Positions 39,035 through 47,305 of a stretch of DNA of 47,305 nt are shown here, in pieces. Position 1 is the first letter of the stretch, and every line of letters starts with the position of its first letter. Below the pieces are notes generated by a model. That model made no database searches, was not told the origin of the DNA, and saw only the letters and a program-made list of their open reading frames with translations. The stretch covers positions 1 to 47,305 of the forward strand of contig CANIVU010000065.1 in assembly GCA_947470805.1 (NCBI GenBank), in the 5' to 3' direction. This stretch comes from Acidobacteriota bacterium. Its GTDB lineage: Bacteria > Acidobacteriota > Terriglobia > Bryobacterales > Bryobacteraceae. The position numbers were made by a program, and so were the translations under genes.

Positions 39035-40006
39035 ATGAAACCTCCCGTGGCCGCATTGTTCCTGGCCCTCACGGCCGCCCTGGCGGCGCCGGCGCAACAG
39101 ACTCTCGACCGCGCCACGTTGGACACCTGGATGAAAGAACTCTCCAACTGGGGCCGCTGGGGCGCGAAGGACCAGATGGGCACCGCAAATCTCATCACGC
39201 CCGAAGTCCGCCGAAAGGCGGCGGCGCTGGTGAAGGAGGGCGTGTCGGTATCGCTGTCCCGCGCGACAGATTCCGTTCGCGCGGCAGACAACTCCCGGCC
39301 CTTCGCTCAGAAGATGATCGAAAGCGGCATCGACCCGAATCCGATGTTCGCCATGGAGACCTATACGATCGCCTTCCACGGCGCCTCGCTCACCCACTTC
39401 GACGCGCTGTCGCACATGGTCTACAACGGCAAGCTCTATAACGGCTACGCCCAGGAAGAGGTCAACGCCACCGGCGCCCACCAACTGGCGGTGGACGCCT
39501 ACAAGGCCGGCTTCTTTTCCCGAGGCGTCCTGGTGGACATCCCGCGCCTGAAAGGGGTGAAGTACCTGGAACCCGGCACGGCGATCTATCCCGCGGATCT
39601 GGATACTTGGGAGAAGATGTCGGGAATCCGGATTCGCTCCGGCGATATCGTGTTCATCCGCACCGGGCGCTGGGCCCGCCGGGCGGAGAAGGGCCCGTGG
39701 GACACCGACAAGGCCTCCGCCGGCCTCCATGTGAGTTGCGCCCGCTGGTTCAAACAACGGGACATCGCCGCGCTCGGCAGTGATGTGCACGCCGAGTTGA
39801 TGCCGTCTCCAGTGAAGGGAGTCCCCTATCCCATCCACCAATTGATGATCATCGCCATGGGCGTGCCCATGTTCGACAACTGCGACCTGGAGGGCCTTGG
39901 CGAAGCCGCCGCGCAACGGAAGCGCTGGGAATTCCTGCTGACGGCCGCGCCGTTGGTAGTCCCGCTGGGTACGGGGTCCCCGTTGAATCCGATCGCGACT
40001 TTTTGA
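39035..40006 (+). CDS. Secreted cyclase-family (kynurenine formamidase-like) hydrolase
   Basis: A 323-aa metal-dependent hydrolase of the cyclase family (PF04199). The ATG at 39035 is preferred because it follows a TATAAT by seven bases and starts a signal peptide (PPVAALFLALTAALAAPAQ); an ATG at 39026 lies within the -10. The key metal-binding motif is HGASLTHFDALSH, a variant of HxGTHxDxPxH, and it is followed by GVLVDIPRLKG and GDIVFIRTGRWARR. Family members open formylkynurenine, arylformamides, or lactones and other cyclic amides. The WMKELSNWGRWGAKDQMGTAN segment near the start of the mature protein is typical of the secreted acidobacterial and actinobacterial subgroup. No substrate is implied by its neighbours beyond a possible link to the divergent sugar-oxidation pair. 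Confidence 0.85.
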   Translation: MKPPVAALFLALTAALAAPAQQTLDRATLDTWMKELSNWGRWGAKDQMGTANLITPEVRRKAAALVKEGVSVSLSRATDSVRAADNSRPFAQKMIESGIDPNPMFAMETYTIAFHGASLTHFDALSHMVYNGKLYNGYAQEEVNATGAHQLAVDAYKAGFFSRGVLVDIPRLKGVKYLEPGTAIYPADLDTWEKMSGIRIRSGDIVFIRTGRWARRAEKGPWDTDKASAGLHVSCARWFKQRDIAALGSDVHAELMPSPVKGVPYPIHQLMIIAMGVPMFDNCDLEGLGEAAAQRKRWEFLLTAAPLVVPLGTGSPLNPIATF

Positions 40007-40143
40007 AAAAACTACCGTCCCAGGCTACGCCAGTAAATCCGCGGTCTGGTAACCTGTCAGTTCAAGGGATCGTCCCAACGGTGTCGTCGCCCCAGTCTGA
40101 ATGCGATATCCGAACGCGCAAGGGCCGGTCACGCCACCACTCC

Positions 40144-41502
40144 ATGAACGCTACTTTCCCGCCTATCTCCATTTCCATCAGCCGTTGCGCCATGGCGCTC
40201 CTGGTTTCTCTGACGCTGTTTACGGCAGGTTGTAATAAAGGCGAACCGGAAGGCGCGCCGGGTGCGGGGAAAGGCGGCGGCGAGAAAAAAGGCGGAAAGC
40301 AAGGCGGGGGCGAAGTTCCAGTACTGGTGGCCAAAGCCGCAACGAAGGAAGTCGCCCTGGAGCTGGAAGTCATCGGCAACGTCGAGGCGTCCTCCACCGT
40401 CATGATCAAGCCGCAGGTGAGCGGCGAACTGATCAAGGCGTTTTTCAAGGAAGGCGACTTCGTCAAGGCCGGCGCGCCGCTGTTTGAAATCGATAAACGC
40501 GCGCTCGAGGCCCAACTGGCCCAAGCCCAGGCGAATTTGATGCGCGCCGAGGCGCTCAGCCGCCAGGCCCAGGCCAACGTTGCTCGCAGCCGCGCGCAGT
40601 TGCAATATTCCCGGGATCAAGCGGCGCGCTATTCCCAGCTGACCAAGGAAGGCATCTTTTCGAAAGAGCAAAACCAGCAGGCCGAATCAACGGCCCGCGC
40701 ACAACAGGAAGGCGTCGCCGCCGATATGGCCGCGATCGAAAGCTCGAAGGCCGACATCGCCGCGCAGCGTGCCATCGTCGACAACCTAAAGGTTCAGATG
40801 GGGTACACGACGATCAAATCGCCCATCACCGGCCGTACCGGCACCCTGTTGATCAAGGTCGGCAACATCGTCTCGGCGAACTCCACCGACCTTGTGCAGA
40901 TTAATCAGATCGACCCGCTCTTCGTTTCCTACGCCATTCCCGAGTCGAAACTGAGCCTGGTGGAAAGCCGCTTCGGCAAGAGCAAAATCCCGGTCTACGC
41001 GCTCTCTCAGGAAGGCGCCGAATCCGCCGTGGGCGTGCTGAGTTTTTACGACAACACCGTCGACGCCTCCACCGGCACCATCCGCCTCCGCGCCACCTTC
41101 CCTAACCCCGGGCGCAAGCTGTGGCCAGGCCAGTTCGTCCGTGTCCGCACCCGGCTTGGTACCGATCCCAATGCCGTCGTCGTCCCTAACCAATCCGTGC
41201 AGACCGGCCCCGACGGCCAGTTCGTTTTCGTCGTCAAAGAAGATCGGCGCGTAGAAATGCGCACCGTAACCACAGCAACCCGCAGCGGGCAGGATCTGGT
41301 GATTGCCAGCGGCTTGGCCGCCGGCGAAACGGTGATCACCGAAGGCCAGATGCGCCTGGCGCCGGGCATGCGTGTCGTCGTCCGCGACGGCCGCCCCCGC
41401 GATGGAAAGAAGGGTGGCGGCAAGAAGGGTGGCGAGGGCGGCGGCGGTGAAAAAGGCGGCGGCGCCGAAAAGGGCGGCGAATCCGGACGGCCGAAGTCAT
41501 GA
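40144..41502 (+). CDS. RND efflux periplasmic adaptor lipoprotein
   Basis: A membrane-fusion protein of about 452 aa starting at ATG 40144; ATG 40192, immediately before the signal core, is an alternative, and neither has a good Shine-Dalgarno. A lipoprotein signal ends LFTAGC. A Gly/Lys-rich linker (GAGKGGGEKKGGKQGGGE) precedes the adaptor core. The core has a barrel-sandwich/lipoyl half (SSTVMIKPQVSGELIKAFF), a long coiled-coil hairpin rich in Ala/Gln (AQAQANLMRAEALSRQAQ), and the second lipoyl half with YTTIKSPITGRTG. The C-terminus has another low-complexity tail of GGEKGGG-type repeats (41401-41490). It links the permeases below to an outer-membrane channel, possibly the TolC-like protein of this window. 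Confidence 0.92.
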   Translation: MNATFPPISISISRCAMALLVSLTLFTAGCNKGEPEGAPGAGKGGGEKKGGKQGGGEVPVLVAKAATKEVALELEVIGNVEASSTVMIKPQVSGELIKAFFKEGDFVKAGAPLFEIDKRALEAQLAQAQANLMRAEALSRQAQANVARSRAQLQYSRDQAARYSQLTKEGIFSKEQNQQAESTARAQQEGVAADMAAIESSKADIAAQRAIVDNLKVQMGYTTIKSPITGRTGTLLIKVGNIVSANSTDLVQINQIDPLFVSYAIPESKLSLVESRFGKSKIPVYALSQEGAESAVGVLSFYDNTVDASTGTIRLRATFPNPGRKLWPGQFVRVRTRLGTDPNAVVVPNQSVQTGPDGQFVFVVKEDRRVEMRTVTTATRSGQDLVIASGLAAGETVITEGQMRLAPGMRVVVRDGRPRDGKKGGGKKGGEGGGGEKGGGAEKGGESGRPKS

Positions 41503-44500
41503 ACGTCTCCGAGATCTTCATCCGGCGGCCGGTAGCCACGCTGTTGATGATGGCCGGTGTCGCCATGTTCGGCATTCTTGCCTATATGGCGCTGCCCGTG
41601 AGCGATCTCCCGACCGTCGACTTCCCTACCCTCTCCGTCTCCGCCAGCCTCCCCGGCGCCGATCCGCAGACGATGTCGTCTTCGGTGGCCACGCCCCTCG
41701 AACGGCAATTCACCACCATCGCCGGCGTCGACTCGATGACGTCCACCTCCTCCCTCGGCTCCACCTCGATCACCATCCAGTTTGATCTCGACCGCAAGAT
41801 CGACGGCGCCGCCGTCGACGTGCAAACCGCCATCTCCGCCGCCATGCCGCTGCTCCCCCCCGGCATGCCGTCCCCGCCCTCCTTCCGCAAGTCCAACCCA
41901 TCCGACTCGCCCATCATGTTCATGGTGCTCAGTTCGCTTACGGCTCCCATCTGGGAAGTAAACGAATATGCCGACCGGACGCTCGGCCAGCGCATCTCCA
42001 TGATCAACGGTGTCGCCCAGGTGCAGGTCATGGGCGCTCAGAAATACGCCGTCCGCGTGCAGGTCGATTTGGACAAACTCGCCGCGCTGAAAATCGGCGT
42101 CAACGAAGTCTCGGCGGCCATCGCGAATTGGAACGTAAACACCCCGACGGGCACCATGTGGGGCGACAAGCAGGCGTTCAGCATCATCGCGAACGGACAA
42201 CTCCCGCGCGCTGTCGATTACAAGGACCTCATTGTTACTTGGCGACACGGCACCCCCGTCCGTTTGACCGACATCGCCACCGTTCGCGACGGCACCGAGG
42301 ACGAACGCACCATCGCCTGGACATATGGCGCCGAAACCGGCGGACGCGCGATCAACCTCATGGTGCAACGCCAACCCGGCAGCAACGTCATCGAGGTCAA
42401 CGACGCAATCAAGAAAGTCCTGCCAACACTGAAGGCGCAGATGCCGCCGAACATGACGTTGGACATGCGCAGCGATCGGTCCAAAAACATCCGCGAGGCC
42501 TTCGAAGACGTAAAGTTCACCCTGATGTTGACGCTCGTCCTCGTCATTCTCGTCATTGCGTTCTTCCTCCGCCGCGCTTCGGCCACCTTAATTCCGTCGC
42601 TGGCATTGCCCTTCTCCCTCGTCGGCACGTTCGCTGTCATGTGGGCAATGGATTATTCGCTCGACAACCTCTCGATGATGGCCATCATTCTCTGCGTTGG
42701 CTTCGTCGTTGACGATGCGATTGTGATGCTCGAAAACATCGTGCGCCACATGGAGAAGGGGCTCTCGCCCCTGGAGGCATCGCTCAAAGGGTCCAAGGAA
42801 ATCTCCTTCACCATCTTGTCGATGACGATCTCCCTCGCCGCGGTCTTCATCCCCATCCTTTTCATGGGCGGCATTCTTGGACGCCTCTTCCGCGAGTTCG
42901 CCGTCACCATCTGCGCCGCCGTTCTCATCTCCGGCTTCGTCTCCATCACGCTCACCCCGATGCTTTGCAGCCGCCTGCTGAAGCACGAAGATCCGAGTCG
43001 CCGGCCAAACCCCCTTTCCAGGCTCATCGAATGGTTCCTCCGCGGCATCACGCGCTGGTATGAAATCTCGCTCGGGTGGGTGCTCAACCATCGCCCCGTC
43101 ATGTTGGGTGTGTTCTTCGCCGTTCTCGGCGCCACCGCCTATCTATATGAACTGGTTCCCAAAGGCTTCATTCCCGAAACCGATTCAGACCAGATCCAGG
43201 GCAGCACGGAAATGCAGGTTGGCACATCGTTTGAAGCGATGAAAGTCCTGCAACAGAAGATCATCGCCATCGTCCGGCAGGATCCGGATGTCGAAGGGTT
43301 TATGACCTCGGTCGGCGGTTCGTTCGGTGGCGGCGGCGGCGGTGGAAACACGGGCCGCTTCTACATCCAACTCAAACCACGGCGCGAACGGACTTCGACC
43401 GGGCAGCAAATCGTCGCCCGGCTACGCCCCAAGGTCGGCGCTGTTCCCGGCGTCCGCACCTCGCTCAGCCTCCCAGCCGCCATCCGCGTCGGTGGCCGCG
43501 GCTCCCGCAGTTCCTACGAGTTGACGCTGCAAAGCGCCGACACAGCCGCTCTCTATCGCGAAGCCTCCTCCTTCGAAAGAGAAGTCGCCAAGCTCCCGTC
43601 AATCCTGGACGTGAACAGCGACACGCAGATGCGCACCCCGCGCGTCCGCATCGAAGTGGACCGCGACAAAGCAGCCGTTTATGGCCTGAACTCCCAGGAA
43701 ATCCAGCAAAGTCTCTATAACGGTTACGGCCAAAGCTGGGCGTCCACCATCTACGCGCCAACCAATCAGTACCGGGTCATGTTTGAAGTCATGCCGAAGT
43801 TCCAGAACTTCACCGACATGCTTTCGAAGGTCTATTTGAAGGGGGCCAGCGGAACCGTTGTACCGCTCGACGCCGTCACCAAGCGCATCGAAGACGTGGG
43901 CCCGCAGACCATCGCCCACACCGGTCAACTCCCCTCCGTCACCATCTCGTTCAACCTGAAGCCCGGAGTCGCGCTCAGCCAGGCCGTCGACGAAGTCTCC
44001 GAACTCGCCGCCGAAAAACTGCCCGCCTCCATCACCACCAACTTCACCGGTACCGCCAAGGTCTTCCAGGATTCCCTGAAGAATCTCGGCCTCCTCCTCG
44101 GCATCGCCATCCTGGTGGTCTACATCGTCCTCGGGGTGCTGTACGAAAGCTTCATCCACCCCATCACCATTCTCTCCGGCCTGCCCTCAGCGGCATTCGG
44201 CGCGCTGTTGACGCTGCTCATCTTTGGCATGGAACTCAACATCTACGGCTTCGTCGGCCTCATCCTCCTCATCGGCCTCGTCAAGAAAAACGGCATCATG
44301 CAAATCGACTTCGCCCTCGAACGGCAACGCCACGGCCTATCCGCCCGTGACGCCATTCACGAAGGCTGTCTCGCCCGCTTCCGCCCCATCATGATGACGA
44401 CCATGGCGGCGCTGCTCGGCACCCTGCCCATCGCCTCCGGCTACGGCGCCGGCGGCGAAGCACGCAAACCGCTCGGGCTCGCCGTCGTCGGCGGCCTCCT

Positions 44501-44639
44501 CTTCTCCCAAGCCATTACTCTTTACCTGACTCCCGTGGTCTACACATATTTCGACGCCCTCGTGAACCGCCGCCGCGGTCCCGCCGCAAAATCGCTTCCC
44601 TCCATGCCGGCCCCCACGCCGTTGGAAGGTCGCGGATGA
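41499..44639 (+). CDS. RND efflux permease, MdtB/MdtC-like (first)
   Basis: A proton-driven inner-membrane exporter of 1046 aa, the usual HAE1/MdtBC length. The N-terminus FIRRPVATLLMMAGVAMFG is the family signature. TM4 carries the proton-relay aspartates D405/D406 (GFVVDDAIVMLENI), and TM10 has K929/K930 (LVKKNGIMQIDFALERQRH). Two periplasmic porter/docking domains lie between TM1-2 and TM7-8, including FGGGGGGGNTGRF near residue 610. It starts with an ATGA overlap with the adaptor gene and overlaps the second permease in the same way. With two different permeases in one operon, it probably forms an MdtB2C-like heteromultimer. Substrates are unknown. Confidence 0.95.
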   Translation: MNVSEIFIRRPVATLLMMAGVAMFGILAYMALPVSDLPTVDFPTLSVSASLPGADPQTMSSSVATPLERQFTTIAGVDSMTSTSSLGSTSITIQFDLDRKIDGAAVDVQTAISAAMPLLPPGMPSPPSFRKSNPSDSPIMFMVLSSLTAPIWEVNEYADRTLGQRISMINGVAQVQVMGAQKYAVRVQVDLDKLAALKIGVNEVSAAIANWNVNTPTGTMWGDKQAFSIIANGQLPRAVDYKDLIVTWRHGTPVRLTDIATVRDGTEDERTIAWTYGAETGGRAINLMVQRQPGSNVIEVNDAIKKVLPTLKAQMPPNMTLDMRSDRSKNIREAFEDVKFTLMLTLVLVILVIAFFLRRASATLIPSLALPFSLVGTFAVMWAMDYSLDNLSMMAIILCVGFVVDDAIVMLENIVRHMEKGLSPLEASLKGSKEISFTILSMTISLAAVFIPILFMGGILGRLFREFAVTICAAVLISGFVSITLTPMLCSRLLKHEDPSRRPNPLSRLIEWFLRGITRWYEISLGWVLNHRPVMLGVFFAVLGATAYLYELVPKGFIPETDSDQIQGSTEMQVGTSFEAMKVLQQKIIAIVRQDPDVEGFMTSVGGSFGGGGGGGNTGRFYIQLKPRRERTSTGQQIVARLRPKVGAVPGVRTSLSLPAAIRVGGRGSRSSYELTLQSADTAALYREASSFEREVAKLPSILDVNSDTQMRTPRVRIEVDRDKAAVYGLNSQEIQQSLYNGYGQSWASTIYAPTNQYRVMFEVMPKFQNFTDMLSKVYLKGASGTVVPLDAVTKRIEDVGPQTIAHTGQLPSVTISFNLKPGVALSQAVDEVSELAAEKLPASITTNFTGTAKVFQDSLKNLGLLLGIAILVVYIVLGVLYESFIHPITILSGLPSAAFGALLTLLIFGMELNIYGFVGLILLIGLVKKNGIMQIDFALERQRHGLSARDAIHEGCLARFRPIMMTTMAALLGTLPIASGYGAGGEARKPLGLAVVGGLLFSQAITLYLTPVVYTYFDALVNRRRGPAAKSLPSMPAPTPLEGRG

Positions 44640-47305
44640 GCGTTTCCCTTACCTTCATCGAACGGCCCATCGCCACCACGTTGATGATGTTCGCCATCGC
44701 GCTGTTCGGCACCATCGCCTATCAGCAACTCCCGGTAAGCGATCTTCCCAACGTCGATTTGCCCACCCTCCTGGTCACCGCGCAACTCCCCGGCGCGAGC
44801 CCGGAAACCATGGCCTCGGCCGTCGCAACGCCGCTTGAAAACAACTTCGCCATGATCGCCGGCCTGTCGTCGATGACCTCGGTCAACACGCTCGGCTCCA
44901 CGCAGGTCACGCTCGAATTCGATCTCAGCCGCGGCCTCGATGGCGCCGCCGTAGATGTCCAGGCGGCCATCACCCAGTCCTCCCGCCTCCTCCCGCCCGG
45001 CATGCCCACGCCGCCCACGTTCGCCAAGGTCAACCCGGCCGATCAGCCCATCCTCTTCCTCTCACTCAGTTCCACCACCCTCCCGCTCTATACCCTAAAC
45101 GAATACGCCGAAACCCGCGTCGCCCAGCGCATCTCCCAGGTCACCGGCGTCGCCCAGGTACAGATCCTCGGTGCCCAGCGCTACGCCATGCATGCGCAGA
45201 TGGACCCCTACGCCATGGCCTCCCGCCAGATCGGCATCAACGAAGTGGAGCAGGCCCTGCGCAGCTGGAACGTCAACCTGCCCACCGGCACCATCAACGG
45301 TCCGCAACGCTCCTTCACCCTCCAGGCCAGCGGCCAGTTGATGAACGCAGCCGCCTACAAATCCATCATCGTCGCCTATCGCAAAGGCTCACCGGTGCGG
45401 CTGGAAGAACTCGGCACGCTCGCCGATAGCGTCGAAGACGAACGCACCGCCTCCTGGTTCTGCCGCGAGTCCGGCTGCAATCGATCCATCGTTCTCGGCA
45501 TCCAACGCCAGCCCGGCACCAACACGATGGCTGTGGCCGATGGCGTCAAAAAACTCCTCCCCGTCTTCAAAACCGAACTGCCGCCGTCTGTCGACCTGCA
45601 GATCTTCTACGATCGCTCCGACACCATCCGCGAATCCTTCCAGGACGTGAAGTTCACCATGGTGCTGACGCTCTTCCTGATCGTCGGCGTCATCTTCGTC
45701 TTCCTCCGCAACGTCTCGGCCACCCTCATCCCCTCGCTCGCCCTTCCCTTCTCCATCATCGGCACCTTCGCCGTCATGCATCTCTGCAACTACTCGCTCG
45801 ACAACCTGTCAATGATGGCGCTCATCCTCGCCATCGGCTTCGTTGTCGATGACGCCATCGTGATGCTCGAAAACATTGTGCGCCACCTGGAAATGGGCAA
45901 GCCCCCGATGCAGGCCGCCATCGAAGGCTCCAGCGAAATCGCCTTCACCATCGTGTCGATGACGCTCTCCCTCGCCGCCGTCTTCATCCCCGTGCTCTTC
46001 ATGGGCGGCGTGCTCGGCCGGCTCTTCAACGAATTCGCCGTCACCATCTGCGTCTCCATTCTCATCTCCGGCGTCGTCTCGGTCACCCTCACGCCCATGC
46101 TCTGCAGCCGCTTCCTCTCCAGCGCCCACGGCCACGGCGGCAACAAGGGCTGGTTCTTCCGCGTCACCGAAAAATTCCTCGACGGCATGTTGAACGTCTA
46201 CGACCAGAGCCTCCAATGGGTCCTCAAATGGCGCTTCGCCACCATGGTCGTGTCCATGCTGATCCTCGCCGGCACCGTCCATCTCTTCGTCATCGTGCCC
46301 AAAGGCTTCATCCCCGATCAGGACACCGATCAGATGGTGATCAACACCGAAGCCGCCGAAGGCACCTCCTTCAAACAGATGGTCGTCTATCAACAGCAGA
46401 TCGCTGACGTCGTCCGAATGGACCCCGCCGTCGACGCCGTCGTCTCCAGCATCGGCGGCGCCACCGCCACCACCCTCGGCGGCACCAACGTCGGCCAGCT
46501 CGTCATCCACTTGAAGCCCCGGGAACACCGCGAACTGCTCGTCGATGGCATCATCGCCCGCCTCCGGCCGCAGCTCAACAACTTCCCCGGCATGAAGATC
46601 TATCCGCAGAATCCGCCCGTCGTGCGCATCGGCGGATTGGTCTCTAAGAGCCAGTATCAATACACGCTCTACTCGCCCGACAAAGCGGCCCTCTACGACG
46701 CCGCCCAAAAGCTCCGCGAAGCCTTTGAACAGCAGCCCGCGCTGACCGATGTCGCCAGCGACATGCAGATCAAGAGCCCGCAAGTGGAAGTGAAAGTCGA
46801 CCGCGATAAAGTCGCCGCGCTCGGCCTCAACGTTAACCAGATTGAAAACGCGCTCTACGATGCGTACGGCCCCCGCTGGGCCTCCACCATCTACTCGCCG
46901 GTCAACCAGTACAAGGTGCTGCTGGAACTCCTGCCGCAGTACCAGCAGGACCCGAAATTCCTGTCGATGCTGTACTTCAAAACCAACACCGGCTCGCTGA
47001 TCCCTCTCGACGCGCTGGCCAAGGTCAGCCTGTCCACCGGCCCACTCTCCATCAGCCACTACGGCCAGTTGCCCGCCGTGACGATCTCGTTCAACATCGT
47101 CCCCGGCTTCTCGCTCGGCGAAGCGCTCGATCAAGCCGACGAAGCCGCCAAGGAAACCGTCCCCGCCGAAGTCAGCGCCACCTTCCAAGGTGCCGCCCGC
47201 GCCTTCCACGGATCGCTGTCCAATCTCTGGATCCTCCTCGGCATCGCCATCGCCGTCGTCTATATCGTGCTCGGCATCCTCTACGAAAGCTTCATCCACC
47301 CCATC
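44636..47305 (+). CDS. RND efflux permease, MdtB/MdtC-like (second), truncated by the window
   Basis: An open frame of 890 codons running off the right edge in phase; no stop is reached, so it is an incomplete view of a normal gene, not a broken one. The N-terminus SLTFIERPIATTLMMFAIALFG and the relay pair D405/D406 (GFVVDDAIVMLENI) mark it as a second HAE1/MdtC-like permease. It resembles the first permease throughout (PSLALPFSxxGTFAVM, VxLTPMLCSR) but differs in the porter loops. The ATG overlaps the upstream stop (ATGA). The missing ~150 codons should contain the TM10-12 lysine relay. Confidence 0.95.
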   Translation, partial: MSVSLTFIERPIATTLMMFAIALFGTIAYQQLPVSDLPNVDLPTLLVTAQLPGASPETMASAVATPLENNFAMIAGLSSMTSVNTLGSTQVTLEFDLSRGLDGAAVDVQAAITQSSRLLPPGMPTPPTFAKVNPADQPILFLSLSSTTLPLYTLNEYAETRVAQRISQVTGVAQVQILGAQRYAMHAQMDPYAMASRQIGINEVEQALRSWNVNLPTGTINGPQRSFTLQASGQLMNAAAYKSIIVAYRKGSPVRLEELGTLADSVEDERTASWFCRESGCNRSIVLGIQRQPGTNTMAVADGVKKLLPVFKTELPPSVDLQIFYDRSDTIRESFQDVKFTMVLTLFLIVGVIFVFLRNVSATLIPSLALPFSIIGTFAVMHLCNYSLDNLSMMALILAIGFVVDDAIVMLENIVRHLEMGKPPMQAAIEGSSEIAFTIVSMTLSLAAVFIPVLFMGGVLGRLFNEFAVTICVSILISGVVSVTLTPMLCSRFLSSAHGHGGNKGWFFRVTEKFLDGMLNVYDQSLQWVLKWRFATMVVSMLILAGTVHLFVIVPKGFIPDQDTDQMVINTEAAEGTSFKQMVVYQQQIADVVRMDPAVDAVVSSIGGATATTLGGTNVGQLVIHLKPREHRELLVDGIIARLRPQLNNFPGMKIYPQNPPVVRIGGLVSKSQYQYTLYSPDKAALYDAAQKLREAFEQQPALTDVASDMQIKSPQVEVKVDRDKVAALGLNVNQIENALYDAYGPRWASTIYSPVNQYKVLLELLPQYQQDPKFLSMLYFKTNTGSLIPLDALAKVSLSTGPLSISHYGQLPAVTISFNIVPGFSLGEALDQADEAAKETVPAEVSATFQGAARAFHGSLSNLWILLGIAIAVVYIVLGILYESFIHPI

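Overview
The window looks like a chromosomal segment of an Acidobacteriota bacterium of the Bryobacterales/Solibacteraceae type. The evidence is high GC content; two secreted proteins that end in the 'Solibacter' C-terminal domain (TIGR03437 type); a carboxypeptidase-regulatory/Oar-like TonB-dependent receptor; a Tat-exported Gfo/Idh/MocA oxidoreductase paired with a 3-keto-disaccharide hydrolase; and many overlapping genes with GTG or TTG starts. The assignment is inferred from protein families only. I saw no rRNA, tRNA, CRISPR array, insertion sequence or prophage gene.

Positions 1-18086 form one long, nearly gapless minus-strand series. In transcription order it reads mazG, GNAT acyltransferase, N-succinylamino-acid racemase/OSBS-like enolase, EamA exporter, MFS transporter, SDR, TolC-like protein and YVTN propeller with a TIGR03437 tail. 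After a 140-bp gap it continues with a TPR lipoprotein, a di-haem HEAT/toroid protein, a CPBP protease, rlmH, accD and the start of an N-acyl-D-amino-acid deacylase. Most junctions are 1-8 bp overlaps. The racemase, GNAT and EamA trio suggests N-acyl amino-acid or D-amino-acid processing.

Positions 18143-22973 run mainly rightward: a small possible secreted ORF, a compact accessory SecA-like ATPase (657 aa, no C-terminal zinc domain), a secreted NTF2-like protein, a TolB-like membrane-anchored protein and a protein with two Tudor/Agenet-like repeats. A secreted tandem TonB-C-domain protein lies on the other strand. A perfect 21-bp hairpin separates this block from the leftward TonB-dependent receptor (22987-26691), which is followed by about 0.6 kb without a credible gene.

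Positions 27417-35765 form a compact minus-strand operon: ECF sigma factor, zinc-finger anti-sigma factor, a 1563-aa secreted protein with ten BACON-like repeats, and a TPR-CHAT (caspase-like) protein with a signal peptide and a C-terminal membrane anchor. It looks like a self-contained sigma-controlled envelope protease system and is the most interesting unit here.

Positions 35856-47305 hold an ACS-type MFS transporter, the convergent sugar-oxidation pair, a cyclase-family hydrolase expressed from what looks like a leaderless promoter, and an RND efflux operon with one adaptor lipoprotein and two MdtB/MdtC-like permeases. The second permease is cut by the window edge. Third-codon-position strand bias reverses across the window: the plus strand is G-rich on the left and C-rich on the right, whichever way genes point. 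This could mark a replication terminus region.
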